Origin: Mytilinidion resinicola
Taxonomy: Eukaryota > Ascomycota > Dothideomycetes > Mytilinidiales > Mytilinidiaceae
DNA length: 64,000 nucleotides
Assembly: GCF_010093595.1 (NCBI RefSeq)
Contig: NW_022985442.1
Location: forward strand, 1,172,185 to 1,236,184
Reading direction: 5' to 3'
Shown: in pieces, positions 10,694 to 21,685 of the stretch
Position numbering within the stretch: the stretch's first letter is position 1
Layout: each line of letters starts with the position of its first letter
Notes under the pieces: model-generated
Told to the model about the DNA's origin: nothing
Databases searched by the model: none
The model's input: the letters and a program-made list of their open reading frames with translations, nothing else
Translations under genes and position numbers: made by a program

Positions 10694-13600
10694 ACTTAGC
10701 AACAGTCTCAATTGATGTTTTTTGAGCGGAAAGAAAGAGAAGAGCTATCTGGAAAAGGAATGCTAAAGTAGGAGTGCTCGTGAGTGATCGACGCGAGCCC
10801 AAACTTTTAAAGATCGGACTGGCATCAAGGTAAGCTAGCTATGTAAGTACTCCACAAGCATGCAGGATCGAACGACTACGATAGATGCGGCTTGACGCTC
10901 GCCGAACCCCGTCTTTGAAGCAAGCACTGCCCGGCAGCAGCTTCGGACAATGCAGTGTCAGCTAGGATAAGCTTTTTTTTTTGGTCGCCTTGCGGCTTGG
11001 GCTTCGAGGACGTGGACGTGTAAACGAACAGCCATCGGTAGTCTGGGCTACAAAGCCTTGTAGCTGAAGCTGGACCGCATTGGCGGACGGTTCCACAACA
11101 GTCTCCCGGGACGGCCCACGAGATCAGCATGTGGGCAGAGGAGGTTCACCCACGATGCCTGTGGACGGTGAGAGATGATAGGCGGCATCGCGTTGAATCA
11201 ATAAAGTGTTGGTGGGGCTCTGGCGTCGGATCGCCTACAGTCGAAGTGGCTTGCCCGCTCGGCAGGGGTGAACTGATTGTCGTGACGCCGGATTAGGGCT
11301 GCTGCAGGACAACCCGTACCCTGCGACAGTCGTGGCGATGACGAGAGCGCTGAGAGCCAGCATGTTGCGCCATATTCCATGCCTGCCGCCCGCTTCTCCG
11401 GATTGACTCCGTAGGGCCAGACTCTATTTTCGGACCTATCTTGATGGGGTTGAGTCTTTTCGAAACGTAGGCTGGGGCCACATCTGCACAGTGGCGTCTG
11501 ACGTACTAGAAGCTTATCTTTGGGAAGGAACTCGAAATCATTCTTCCGAAGCCGTGGCAGGTGCCAGTGACAAGTGTAGAGGGGGAAAGCCTTCATGGCT
11601 GAAGGCTTTGCCAGCTGTCACTGTATCCTGCAGGCGGTTCTGCGGCTGCAGGAGTCAGACAGCGCCGCAAAGCTGCATCTCGCAGAGACTCGGGACGGGG
11701 CTCGGGTCAGAGCTAAGAGGTGGTGGACAGACGAATGATCGGGTCCGGCTGCGGGAGGATCTATTCGCCGATTGGCGAAGATGTGAAGCTATCGCGAAAG
11801 CTCAAGCAACGATCGGAGGGGGAGGTGGGGAGCCATGGCCAGTGGCGCACTGCTGCACCCTGCGCAAGCCACAGGCCGTGTTGAGAAGCGGTAGCGACTC
11901 CACATATGCCCGTTGGTGCAGCGAGCAAACGAGGGCTGGCTGGTAGGCGGCGGGCGATGGGACAATGCCATGGTCAGTCAACGTGAATGGCGAAAGGCAA
12001 AGGGCCTGGCGGGACAGGGGGCCAATCTCCCGCGATCTTCCCGGGGTCAGATGCATCTAGCTCTAATCGGAAAGGCGCAACGGTTATTTTTACTTCTCTC
12101 CACCGCGACCCGGACCATAGGAACCCACCACAGGATCGTGATGAGAAGAATGCGATGCATCAGACACCGATCAAGCGTACGCTGCTCAATCCCGCTCTCC
12201 ACGGCCCCGCTGCACGTCTTGCACCATACCATCGATTCGTCGCGGCTCCGCCGGAGTCCTGATGAGGCTTAGGCGCGTATTGTGCCACATACCACCCCGT
12301 TACGTCGTCTTCCCTTGGACTTCGGGTTGATACGAACCCCTTCGCTGAACAAAATACGATGGCCTCGAGCTAGAGCAAAGCACGCAAACCACTGGAGTGG
12401 CAGAGTTTGCAGTTGTGTGTGGTGGGTTCCACGAGAGGGCCCCGGGCTGAGACTTGCAGCGTATGAGCATCGCGAGGCCAGCGTCTGGTGTTGAGGCCCA
12501 GCCCGCCGGCTCAGCATGCCAGGTCGTGGATTGTCCAGGGACCAGGCACCGATGTGAAGATCTCAGGCCCGTGCTGCGCGCATGTATGCGGGATCTCGCC
12601 TGTGAGTTTCCAATTACGGATCATGTATGTATTCCCATGCGCCAGCGGCAACTTTGGTGTTGCGTGCTCGTCTATTCAACCTCCTTGCAGCCTTCAATCA
12701 TGCAGAACGGAACTCTTTCCTTTGGAGATCTTCCACGTCGGAAGCACTTAAGGTCCGAAATGGTGGCGTTGATTCTAGACTCATCGCTTCGCTATGTTCG
12801 CGTCACCGTCGTCGGGAGAAAACGTGCCTGTATTCCTGTGGCGGCATCATTTCTCCCTAGTGGGCGGACCGTCAACTAGTTCCAAACGACGCTGCGCCTT
12901 CAGGTCGGTAAACCGGGGAACATGATGCCGTGTAACGAATTCAGCCGTATCTGTCAGCTGCCCGAATCGAGACCGAAATAACGAGAGACAGAGTCTGAGA
13001 TTCGTTCCTTGTACCTTGCTCAATACATAGTGTGTCTCCTTGCAGTGGGGAGGAGCAGTGACGAAGCAGGAAGCAGGCGATTGATGCCAGCAGAGAAGTA
13101 ATCCCTCTGCGGATCAAATTCTCGTATCAGCCACTAAGTACAAGCTTCCGCAGTATTGTTGCCTGCAGCCACCTCTTGGTGGATCGCTTCCACTGGCTCG
13201 GTATCGGATTTCCTGGCTGGACCGCCTGCTGATGGCCCGCCAGAGGGGACAATGCCATAGGCCTTGCATATTTCGTGCCTTCTGTCAGCCTCAATCGGGG
13301 GCGCATCTACTTATTTCCCGGTCTCCACTGTATCTTCGCTTTCATGCAACGTTTCATTCCAGCCGTGGCAGTCTGGAAGACAGCAAAATCTGCCCATTCC
13401 GCCTTGGAGACCCGGTCACCACGCGAATTCGTGGCAATCTCGCCCTCTCATTCGCTGGTGGTGAAGCCTCTCTTTCGACGGGTCCTTGAGCCGTGTAACA
13501 AGCTTTTTTCAAATACCCCTCTTATTCTATTCCAGCTTACTTACCCCTGAAGAATATGCAGCCACTTCTGCCGGCCCCAACATCATGGATCGCGTAGCTA

Positions 13601-13897
13601 CTCCGTACCCGATCCATGTGCCCAGGTGAGGTGGCAGGGCGGCATGTCGATGGCTGCTAGAGTCTAGGCATTTCTCCCAAATTGGCATTGGCATCAGCGC
13701 ACGTCTACAGACGCTGAGAATTTTCGGACCCTACATGCGTATAGCATATATACCAGCTCCCTCCACTTATTGGAGTGCACTCAATCTCAGTTCAGCCAAG
13801 TTTTACACTTTGAAAGTCTTCTTCGTCTCAAAATCTTCCATCTTTTCTACCTCTAGACCATTGAGTGCGTGTACTTGTCATTCATTCTTCAGGCAAT
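10694..13897. other. 3.2-kb intergenic region without a supported gene
   Basis: It contains promoters of the leftward secreted-protein gene and the rightward laccase gene. Many overlapping open frames exist between 11.2 and 12.9 kb on both strands, but none shows a signal peptide, domain, consistent splice pattern or recognisable motif. A small Cys-rich or species-specific gene could be missed here. Confidence 0.45.
13742..13753 (+). promoter_or_regulatory. TATA-like element upstream of the laccase
   Basis: The sequence TAGCATATATAC lies about 145 nt before the laccase start codon and is followed by CT-rich sequence, a common core-promoter layout in ascomycetes. This is positional inference only. 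Confidence 0.35.
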
Positions 13898-15979
13898 ATG
13901 CGCGTGACGCAGTTGGTTGCCACCTGCCTTCTGGCCTTAGCGTCCACAACAAGAGCTACACAAATTCCCCAAGATCACATTTTATGGGGACCAGGCGGCT
14001 CTGCGGCGGCAACCCTTCATAATGTCCGTCGTGCAACTAGCTCGGTTGCTCCAAGTTCGACATCAAAGGCTGCCGATGCGGCTTGTACCAACGGACCAAC
14101 TTCACGCAACTGCTGGTCAGGTGGCTATTCCGTCTTGACAGATTTTGATAAGAAATGGCCAACTACCGGCAACACGGTTTCATACACCCTGACAGTCACG
14201 AATACGACGTGTAATCCAGATGGGAACGGTCCTCGGATATGCTTTCTTTACAACGGCCAATACCCTGGTCCCACTATTACAGCTGGTAAGTGGTCCTTCC
14301 ATGACATACTCTAGACGTCGCTTACTGATTCAACTAGACTGGGGAGACACTGTGCAGGTCACGGTTATAAACAAACTGACAGGAAACGGCACAGTCATCC
14401 ATTGGCACGGCATCCGACAGCTCAACACTAATATAATGGATGGTGTCAACGGTATCACCGAGTGTAAGAAAAATCCCTGCGTCTAGCAAAGGTATTGAGT
14501 AATTTTGACTTACGAAAACAAGGTCCTGTCGCACCTGGTGACACTAAGGTATATACGTGGAAAGCTACCCAGTTCGGCACGACCTGGTATCACTCCCACT
14601 ATTCCTCGCAATATGGCGATGGCCTCATTGGTGCCATTCAAATCAATGGCCCTGCATCTGCAAACTACGATGTTGATCTCGGCACTTATCCAGTCAATGA
14701 TTGGTATTATAGTACCGCAGACCAACTTAACGTTATCGCTTCCAAGTAAGAGTTTCTGTACGTAATGGTAGTCCTAAGCGTATACTAATATTTCTTTCAG
14801 CAACCTTCAGTCGGGACAGGCCCCGCCGCCTGCGGATACGCTTCTCGTCAACGGCAAAAATAAGAGCCCGGGCGGCGCAGGAGCCTATGATCAAGTCACA
14901 CTCACGAAGGGTAAGAAGTATCGCTTACGTCTGATCAACACCTCCGTAGACAACAACATCCGTGTCTCGCTAGACAACCACCAATTGCAGGTTATCACGT
15001 CCGATCTAGTTCCGATCAAACCGTATTACACAAATTGGGTGCTCCTAGCCATCGGCCAACGGTATGATGTGATTATCTACGCCAACCAGACCGTCGCCAA
15101 CTACTGGTTCCGCGCAGAAGTTGCTACAGACTGCGCCAGCTCCAACAACTTCTATGGCCGTAGTATCTTTAGCTACACCGGTGCTACCTCTGGCGACCCA
15201 ACGACCACCGCTTTTACATCACCCAGCGGCGGCTGCGTGGAGGACAAGACACTCGTACCCTGGGTCACGAACACGGTCTCCAGCTCGGACTTTCTCAAAC
15301 AAGTCAGCAACCTTCAGGTCGACCTGACCGTCGAGCAGGTCACGACTAACGGGCAAAACATCGTCGTCTGGGGCGTGAATGTTTCCGCTATCGATGTTGA
15401 TTGGCGCAAGCCGACACTACAGTATGTGAAGGATGGAAACACGTCGTATCCGGCGGTGTACAACCTGATCGAGCTGCCTACAGAGGGAATCTGGACATAT
15501 TGGATTATCCAGGAGACACCAGGGACGAATGTGCCGATTCCGCATCGTAAGCCTTAGCCTTTTTCTGTCTTTCCATTCATCTTCCTGCTTTCCACTATCC
15601 TTCTACCTCTTTGACCCCCGCTGACCCAAATCCAGCCATACATCTCCACGGTCACGACTTCTACGTCCTCGGCACGGGTTCCGGCACCTTCGACATCAAC
15701 TCCTCACCGTCGACCCTAACCTGGGCCAACCCTACCCGCCGCGATGTCGCCCTGTTGCCCGGCGGCGGCTGGCTGGCCATTGCATTCCCAACAGACAACC
15801 CTGGTGCCTGGCTTATGCATTGCCACATCGCATGGCATATCAGCGAGGGTCTCGGTGTGCAGTTCTTAGAGGCCAAGAGCCAGATCACGCTCCCCGGCTC
15901 TGACTGGGATACGCAATGTACGGACTGGAAGACCTATTATGAGAATCCGGTATATGAGAAAATTGATTCTGGGTTGTGA
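13898..15979 (+). CDS. Ascomycete laccase (multicopper oxidase)
   Basis: Five exons (13898-14285, 14338-14463, 14523-14745, 14801-15546, 15636-15979) encode 608 residues. A signal peptide (MRVTQLVATCLLALASTTRA) indicates secretion. Copper-site motifs are all present: HWHGIRQL and WYHSHYSSQ in the first cupredoxin domain, HLHGHDFYVL and HCHIAWHISEG in the third. The protein ends in DSGL, the conserved ascomycete laccase C-terminus that plugs the trinuclear copper channel. Several N-x-T/S sites fit glycosylation. It should oxidise phenols and reduce oxygen to water outside the cell. Its neighbour is a 2OG oxygenase 1.5 kb away, and the isocyanide-type cluster starts 5.7 kb away, so a role in phenol coupling for that pathway is possible but unproven; degradation of plant phenolics or pigment formation are alternatives. 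Confidence 0.95.
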
Positions 15980-17531
15980 GTAGAAGCAGAAAAGGTTCTA
16001 GCGGTTTCGCGTGTTGTGTAAAAAGAAACATGGCTTCCGGGTTGGGTCTGCGGTAATGTGGGACTGTATAGGTTGAGGTAATGAGTATTATCCATTCTTG
16101 CTTGAGCTGCCTTCATGATATACTAGATGTAATACCGTGAATGAGAGTGAGTGATTTCGTGTCTCCAATACTCGAAGACTGAGGAAAATGCAGGAAAAGG
16201 GGAATTGAGGAGGTTCTCTTGGTTGACTTGACGTGTGGGGGCTCCAGGAGATTATATATTTGGAGCTATGAGAAGCTCTTGCGGCCAAATGAGCGAGTTT
16301 TCCTCGAGAGCGAGTTTCCCACCAATAACACATGCTTGGAAGTGGAGGCCGGGGTTGTAATCAAGCGCGGTCTATAGCTGGATGGAAAATGTCTGATCCC
16401 AACAGCAAGAGATTGGATTGGAACAAACTAGTAAGGCTACGAACAGTTACAAGATTCAATGCTACTCGGCATGTGCATGCTGGGAGTCTGTCCTAGTCAC
16501 GTGATGGGGCCAACCAGGGGAAAGAAAAGTTGCACTTCTTCTTTCCAATTGCAACGTCGAGAAGGTGACTCACATTAACGACACGACCAGCTGCAATTCT
16601 GTGGACTCAGCGACTGGACGAATTAAATGGTATCTTAAGTTTGGCAGCATGTAATTTTGACTCAGCCAGGTGGAGAAAAGGACGATGGATGAAACTACTT
16701 AACTTTCTCGTCTGTCAATAGCAAGCAGACGTCTTATCACTACTGTAAGACTTCTTAAAATGGTAATGAATGAAGCAGAGACGTGGTGGCAGATGATGCG
16801 TTTTGACACTTGGTAGAATGTACTCCCGGAGCAGAGACTCTACAGTTCCGCCTTTCCACCCCAACGATCAGTTTATCCTTCAAAGACTGGCCCGGTGTGA
16901 GAAAGCATCATAATCGCTTCAATATCTGAGCTCAGTCCAAGCATTGTTGCTCGCAGGCCTGTTCACAGTTACTAGAATAGCTGTCGGGCTGGGCGAGTCA
17001 GCGGGAACTTGCGATAACGCAATATGCTGAAATGGGAGAGAGACATAGGAGGTTGGGAGAGACACAGATCTTTCAGATGGGTTCATTTCGTAGTTCTGAT
17101 ATTGACAAGAGTCTGGGATTTAGGAGAAGGTGTTGAGCTTAATACATGAAAAGAGAAGTGGTACAAGTCTGCGGTTATGGAGTGTACAAGGGGAAGTTTC
17201 TCCGCACTCTCATTCGATACATCATCACTAGCTAATCGTGTCGAATCGAGGTTGGATGGACGATTGAATAAGCGAGCAGAGAAAGGATAGAGACAGGAGA
17301 CAGGAGAGAACAAAGCGCGGGAGCTGTCCGAAGTTTCACACAAGAACATCTTGTAGAAATCGGCCTACGACTCGACTGCTCGGTGTTTGTGCTTGCGCAT
17401 CTAGAATATCCTGGGTTAGAACCGTCTATTATGGTAATATGCTTCTTTTGGGGTTGTTACTGAATACCATGTGAACGTACTCCAGAGTCACCCTTTTCAT
17501 TTATTTTGATCTTTTCAACCCCAACTTTGGC
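15980..17531. other. Intergenic between converging laccase and oxygenase genes
   Basis: 1.55 kb of moderately AT-rich sequence containing both 3' UTRs. The only open frames of note (16088-16333 and 17083-17349, minus) have no recognisable features. I see no repeat or RNA gene. Confidence 0.5.
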
Positions 17532-18720
17532 CTATGTCGCGACCTCCGCAGTCTTCGAAACCGCACCACTCTTAGCCTCAAGCCTCACATTCATGTAATC
17601 CTCCCCCTTACTCGCCGCTACAATCTTCACATCCATATCTTTACTATCCGGCAGCGCATATCCATAATCTCTCGAAGTGATCATCGTCCGCCACTCTCCC
17701 GCATTGACTGGCTCGTACGGCGTCGTCTCGCCCTCCTTCACGATTGGCACAATCATCGTCGCTGGGTCCGGATGCACAAAGAACGCGGTACTGTACCGAG
17801 CTGGTAGCATCCCATCAGCCCTCGGCTCCATCAGTGGCATCATGACTCTATGCCTTGTAGATCGTAGCTTGTCGTTTGACAACCGCTGCAGCAGATCTGC
17901 GACATTGATAATGCAGGTGCCGCGCAGCGGCGTGGCCGGCGCAAACTTCCCATCGTGGAAGCGGTCAACTTCCAGTCCACCGACTTCGTCTTGGAAAAGA
18001 AGCGTACAGAGGCCGTAGTCGGTGTGTGGTTCGATGCGGTAGTTGCCCTCTTTCTCGAGGGTGGTTTTGGGGATCGACATGTAACGCAGGAAGCGCAATT
18101 GAGGGTCGGCGGCGGCGAGTTTGTCGTCCCAGTAGGTAGGGGCGATACCGAGGACTATGCAGAGGGCACGGAGGACCTCTGTAGCGAGGGTGAAGCATTT
18201 CTTTGGAGGTTATTACACAGGAGGATAGGTTGGTTACGTGGAGAGGTCGGAGGGAGGGCATACCTGGTAGAAAGAGTCTGCAAATTCTCGGAAGCCGTCT
18301 TCACCACCGGCTGCTGGACAAAGGTCGTTGTTGAATCGGCGGTGCTCGTAGCACTCTTTATGACTCCTGCCGCCCTTCGTGTCGCTTGACTCGGCACCAT
18401 TCGCGGTATACCCCTGGCAGTAGGCTGCTGACACGACTTTGTCCTTCAACTTCTCTTCCTCTGGTCTATCGAAGAAGCGTTTGCTCTGAGATTGATATCA
18501 GACCGACTTGTCATGCAGGACACTAGGGCGGGAAACATACATATCCGAACATTTCGTCAATCTCCTCAGCAGAAATTCCAAACTCTTTCAAGTACACCCA
18601 GCCATAGGTATGGAAGGCATCGTACAGCTGTAGAGCTACTTTGGCTTTCTCTTCTTCACCTCCAGTCAAGATTGGTTGGAAGGAAACAACTGGAAACGGG
18701 AATTCGTCGTCGACGGCCAT
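17532..18720 (-). CDS. 2-oxoglutarate/Fe(II)-dependent oxygenase, isopenicillin N synthase type
   Basis: Three exons (18720-18541, 18485-18264, 18200-17532) encode 356 residues. The N-terminal DIOX_N part includes the strand/helix AFHTYGWVYLKEFG. The jelly-roll core holds the iron triad: HTDYG (His and Asp, about residues 180-182) and TRHRV (distal His), with the 2OG-binding RYSTAFF (Arg-x-Ser) after it, so all catalytic residues are present. Such enzymes hydroxylate, desaturate or ring-close small molecules. No targeting signal is evident, so it is probably cytosolic. A TATATAAA-like element lies about 95 nt upstream (near 18815). It shares an orientation with the isocyanide synthase 3 kb upstream, separated by a dead amidase gene. 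Because that synthase lacks the fused TauD domain seen in XanB, this enzyme is a candidate partner; that is inference. Confidence 0.92.
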
Positions 18721-19211
18721 AGTGAAGATGATGCAAGAACTGGTTTATGTAGACCAGGGATGTGACGCTGTGTAATATCTTGTGCAACAGAACAGCCTTA
18801 GCTTTTGAGGAGTATATAAACGCTGCTCTCAATTCTAAGGAAATGTTGCGGAGGGGCAGCGTCACGTGAGCACCGTAAAGCTCAGGTTAGATGCAGAGAG
18901 GAGTACCGCTCAACTGTATATCGGCGTATTACGCAGGCACTGTTAGGAGAGGCAAGATTTCAGTCTTGGACTGTCAGCGCTGCTGGTGTCGTGATTCGAG
19001 AGTCAGGATCCAGGAATTCGCCGTCCGTATCGCAGCTGTTATCTTAGAAGCCACGTGCGGCTTCCTGTTATGGCTTCATGCAGGAAAGATACTCTATACT
19101 TCTCACGCTCATTCTCGTATAGCAAGATATTGGTGGGCAGTGCGAGGACATCTTCGCACAAAAGAGCGAGCCGTTAGAGCTGGTATCGTTGACCTCGCTG
19201 CCGCTGACAAC
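18721..19211. promoter_or_regulatory. Upstream region of the 2OG oxygenase
   Basis: A TATATAAA element near 18813-18820 (palindromic core, usable on the minus strand) lies about 95 nt from the oxygenase start. The rest shows no coding signal; an ORF at 18891-19319 merely runs into the amidase remnant. Confidence 0.4.
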
Positions 19212-20838
19212 ATGGCTACTTTTGATACTGCCTCTGCATCGAACAGGCAAAAGCTGTCTATCGAAGACATCAGAAACCTCACGAAAGACCTCGGCATGCA
19301 GCTCCCAGACGAGCTATAGGAAGAATGGAGAGACCTAATCGCCTCGGTTCAAGACTCGATAGACATGATAGAGTCCTTACCGGACTATGTTCCTAGCGTT
19401 GGCTTGGAGCGATACCTACGACTTGATTTTCATCGGCCTACAAGGGAGAGCAACCCCGGAAATGCCTGGGCAAGGAAAGTAAAGATCGAAGGTACTCCGG
19501 AAGGTCCTTTGGAAGGCACCACATTCCGTTTGAAAGACAACGTCTGCGCAAAAGATGTACCAATGCTAGTTAGCACAGACGTAATCACCGACTACATTCC
19601 AAATGTTGACGCTAGTAAGCTCCCGAGCCGCATTCGTTTTGGTTTCCGGTAGGTCGAATGAGAGGGCGGGGTAATGCTAATGGGATTTCGCAGCGGTTGT
19701 AACAAGGATTCTGGAGGCTGGTGGGACTATTGTGGGTAAAGCAGGATGTGAGAATCTGTCTTTGTGCGCGTCGTTCTTCTAGGCCGCTACTGGGCCAGTA
19801 GAGAATCCGTAGGCGGAAGGGTACATTGCCAGCGGCTCATCTAGTGGCCGTGACAGTTGACTCATTGGTCGGAGCAGGACTACATTTTCGAACAGTGTTG
19901 GATCGTCTAGAACCGTCTGATAGGCGCTGCTTTTAGCAATTAAGCGCAAGCTGAGCCAGGGTAGATACAGACATTAGTAGGGACCAAGGGGGATCGATAC
20001 GTTTTCCCAGTAGTTACTGTGGCCTGGTTGGTATGAAGACTACTTGGGGACTGGTGCTATGAATAGGTAAGGATATCTACCTAAGAGTTTGGCCTTCATT
20101 GACGCTGAAAAAGGCATGATGACCCACGACGCGGTACATGACTGACACCACTAGGCCGATAACGAGGACGGCTGAGCTGAATGATAAAGTATTTCAACTA
20201 ATAGCTGGAAGAGACAGCATAGATGACAAGCAATTTGCTGCGCCGCTGCTTTATAGTTTATCAAACTACTCAGCGCCCCTCGGAAAAGGTATCTTGAAAG
20301 TAGGCTACATATGTGGGCAAAAGGAGGAGGCTTGGAGGGGGCGGGCTAGAATAGTGCTGAGCCCAACCACCCGATTTTCAACATGAAGGAGGGATTCAAG
20401 TTCGATAAAGTCTTAGACCCGCGCGTTCGCGATAAAGTTCTAGAAGCCACGAAGGTATTTGAATCGCTGGGTGCCGAGGTCATTGAGATATCAATCCCGT
20501 TGCATTCGATTGCAGGCATATCGTGAAATGCGCTCTCCGTCCTGCAGCTACTCAGCAAGACTCTCTTGGGAAAGCTTGTGGACGTCGCAATTTGTGTCTC
20601 ACCGGACTGACTGAAAATTTGGCTCCACTCGACCAGTCCCAGTTTGATAGGGTATGTGTGACTCTCGTTTATTAATGGCGCTTCTAATCCAATAATGCAG
20701 ATGTTTGCCGCATCCAAGTCCTCGCTTTTCTCTGGTCTCCTGGTCTGGTCCACAGAACACTTCCTTCTCCTTGACGAAAAAAAGTCAAGTCCTGAGGTTG
20801 TTGTTGCTTTATACCATGGAAATTTGGATAGCATGTGA
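19212..20838 (+). pseudogene. Decayed amidase-signature-family gene
   Basis: Successive fragments in shifting frames match an amidase from end to end. The first begins MATFDTASASNRQ and is stopped by TAG at 19317; a second (EEWRDLIASVQDS to TDYIPNVDA) carries the LKDNVC motif. An apparently intact intron (19615-19693) joins to VVTRILEAGGTIVGKAGCEN, which holds the catalytic Lys. GSSSG (cis-Ser) and DQGGSIR (nucleophile Ser region) are still readable, with TAG stops between them. Later blocks (IAGRDSIDDKQFAAPL; KVLDPRVRDKVLEA) follow up to about 20838. At least four in-frame stops and several frameshifts rule out a working enzyme. Two TAG codons fall where CAG (Gln) would be natural, which fits C-to-T change in CpA, as in repeat-induced point mutation. 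It lies inside the putative isocyanide cluster, between the oxygenase and the synthase. Confidence 0.85.
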
Positions 20839-21685
20839 GATGCACGTGACTTTCGGTGGCGACTCACTCCTGAGCGTGCCCGATGTGTGTTAGGCATTAT
20901 ACTCAATGTGTATGCTTCGGGGAGTTTTGGAAGAAGAAGTATCGGATCTAACTGCAGCGGTTGCTTCTGGGACTGTATAGAGCGGATGTGGTAGACGCGG
21001 AGGGTCCTATGTGTGGCACGATGTGTGGCACGCGGTCGGGCCTATAGGTGCACGCAGAGGGGGTAGGATTTAAAGAAGTATCGTCAGATAGGACCGTAGA
21101 GATGAGTTTCGGAAGTCTTGAAGTGAGTTTGTTGGACGTAGAGGGCGTTTGTATCATTGTATAGGACGCGGAGGCCGGGCGCGGAGTGTGACCTTGTGTC
21201 AGAACAAGTGTGGGATCGAACCGTTGAGATTACTTTTGGGGGCCACTTTAGGCGTATATGGTATACCCGCAGAGCCTTTTTTGCGAGACGCTGAGGGGTT
21301 CATGTGTGTAAGCGTAGGAGCTAGGGCTGTTGTAAGAATAGCGGAAGAACTATCAATGCAACTGTATAGAGGAGTTTTATGGGAACAAGTATGGGGGTAC
21401 GGAGAGTCTTTTGTATGGGGTTGGTGGAGAGTCGGATTGAAAAGTCTTAAGAGTCAAGACTGAGTGACATGTATTGAAGTGACTCGACTCAGTTTACTCC
21501 TGTCTACTAGAAAACAAGGCCTACAATTTATAATTTGAGATGCGGACGCTAAGAAACCTTCCTAAAAGCAAAACGCCGGAATACACTCACTTATCCGTAG
21601 ACAAAGTGGAAAGAGAAAGCAGACAGTGTGATAAAAGGAAAGAAACCTCGAAAGAAACACCATTATACAAATTTTCACCCATCGT
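20839..21685. other. Intergenic, no supported gene
   Basis: A GT/GA-rich stretch between the amidase remnant and the 3' end of the isocyanide synthase gene. A short direct repeat (ATGTGTGGCACG, near 21008-21033) is present. A 104-codon open frame at 21149-21463 has odd Trp/Gly-rich composition and no motif, so I do not call it. Confidence 0.45.

Noticed and set aside
11198..12879. Series of overlapping ORFs on both strands before the laccase
   Set aside because: Mutually exclusive frames, no consistent splicing and no conserved features.
21149..21463. 104-codon plus-strand ORF near the isocyanide synthase
   Set aside because: Gly/Trp/Val-rich from GT-rich DNA, no splice signals, signal peptide or domain.
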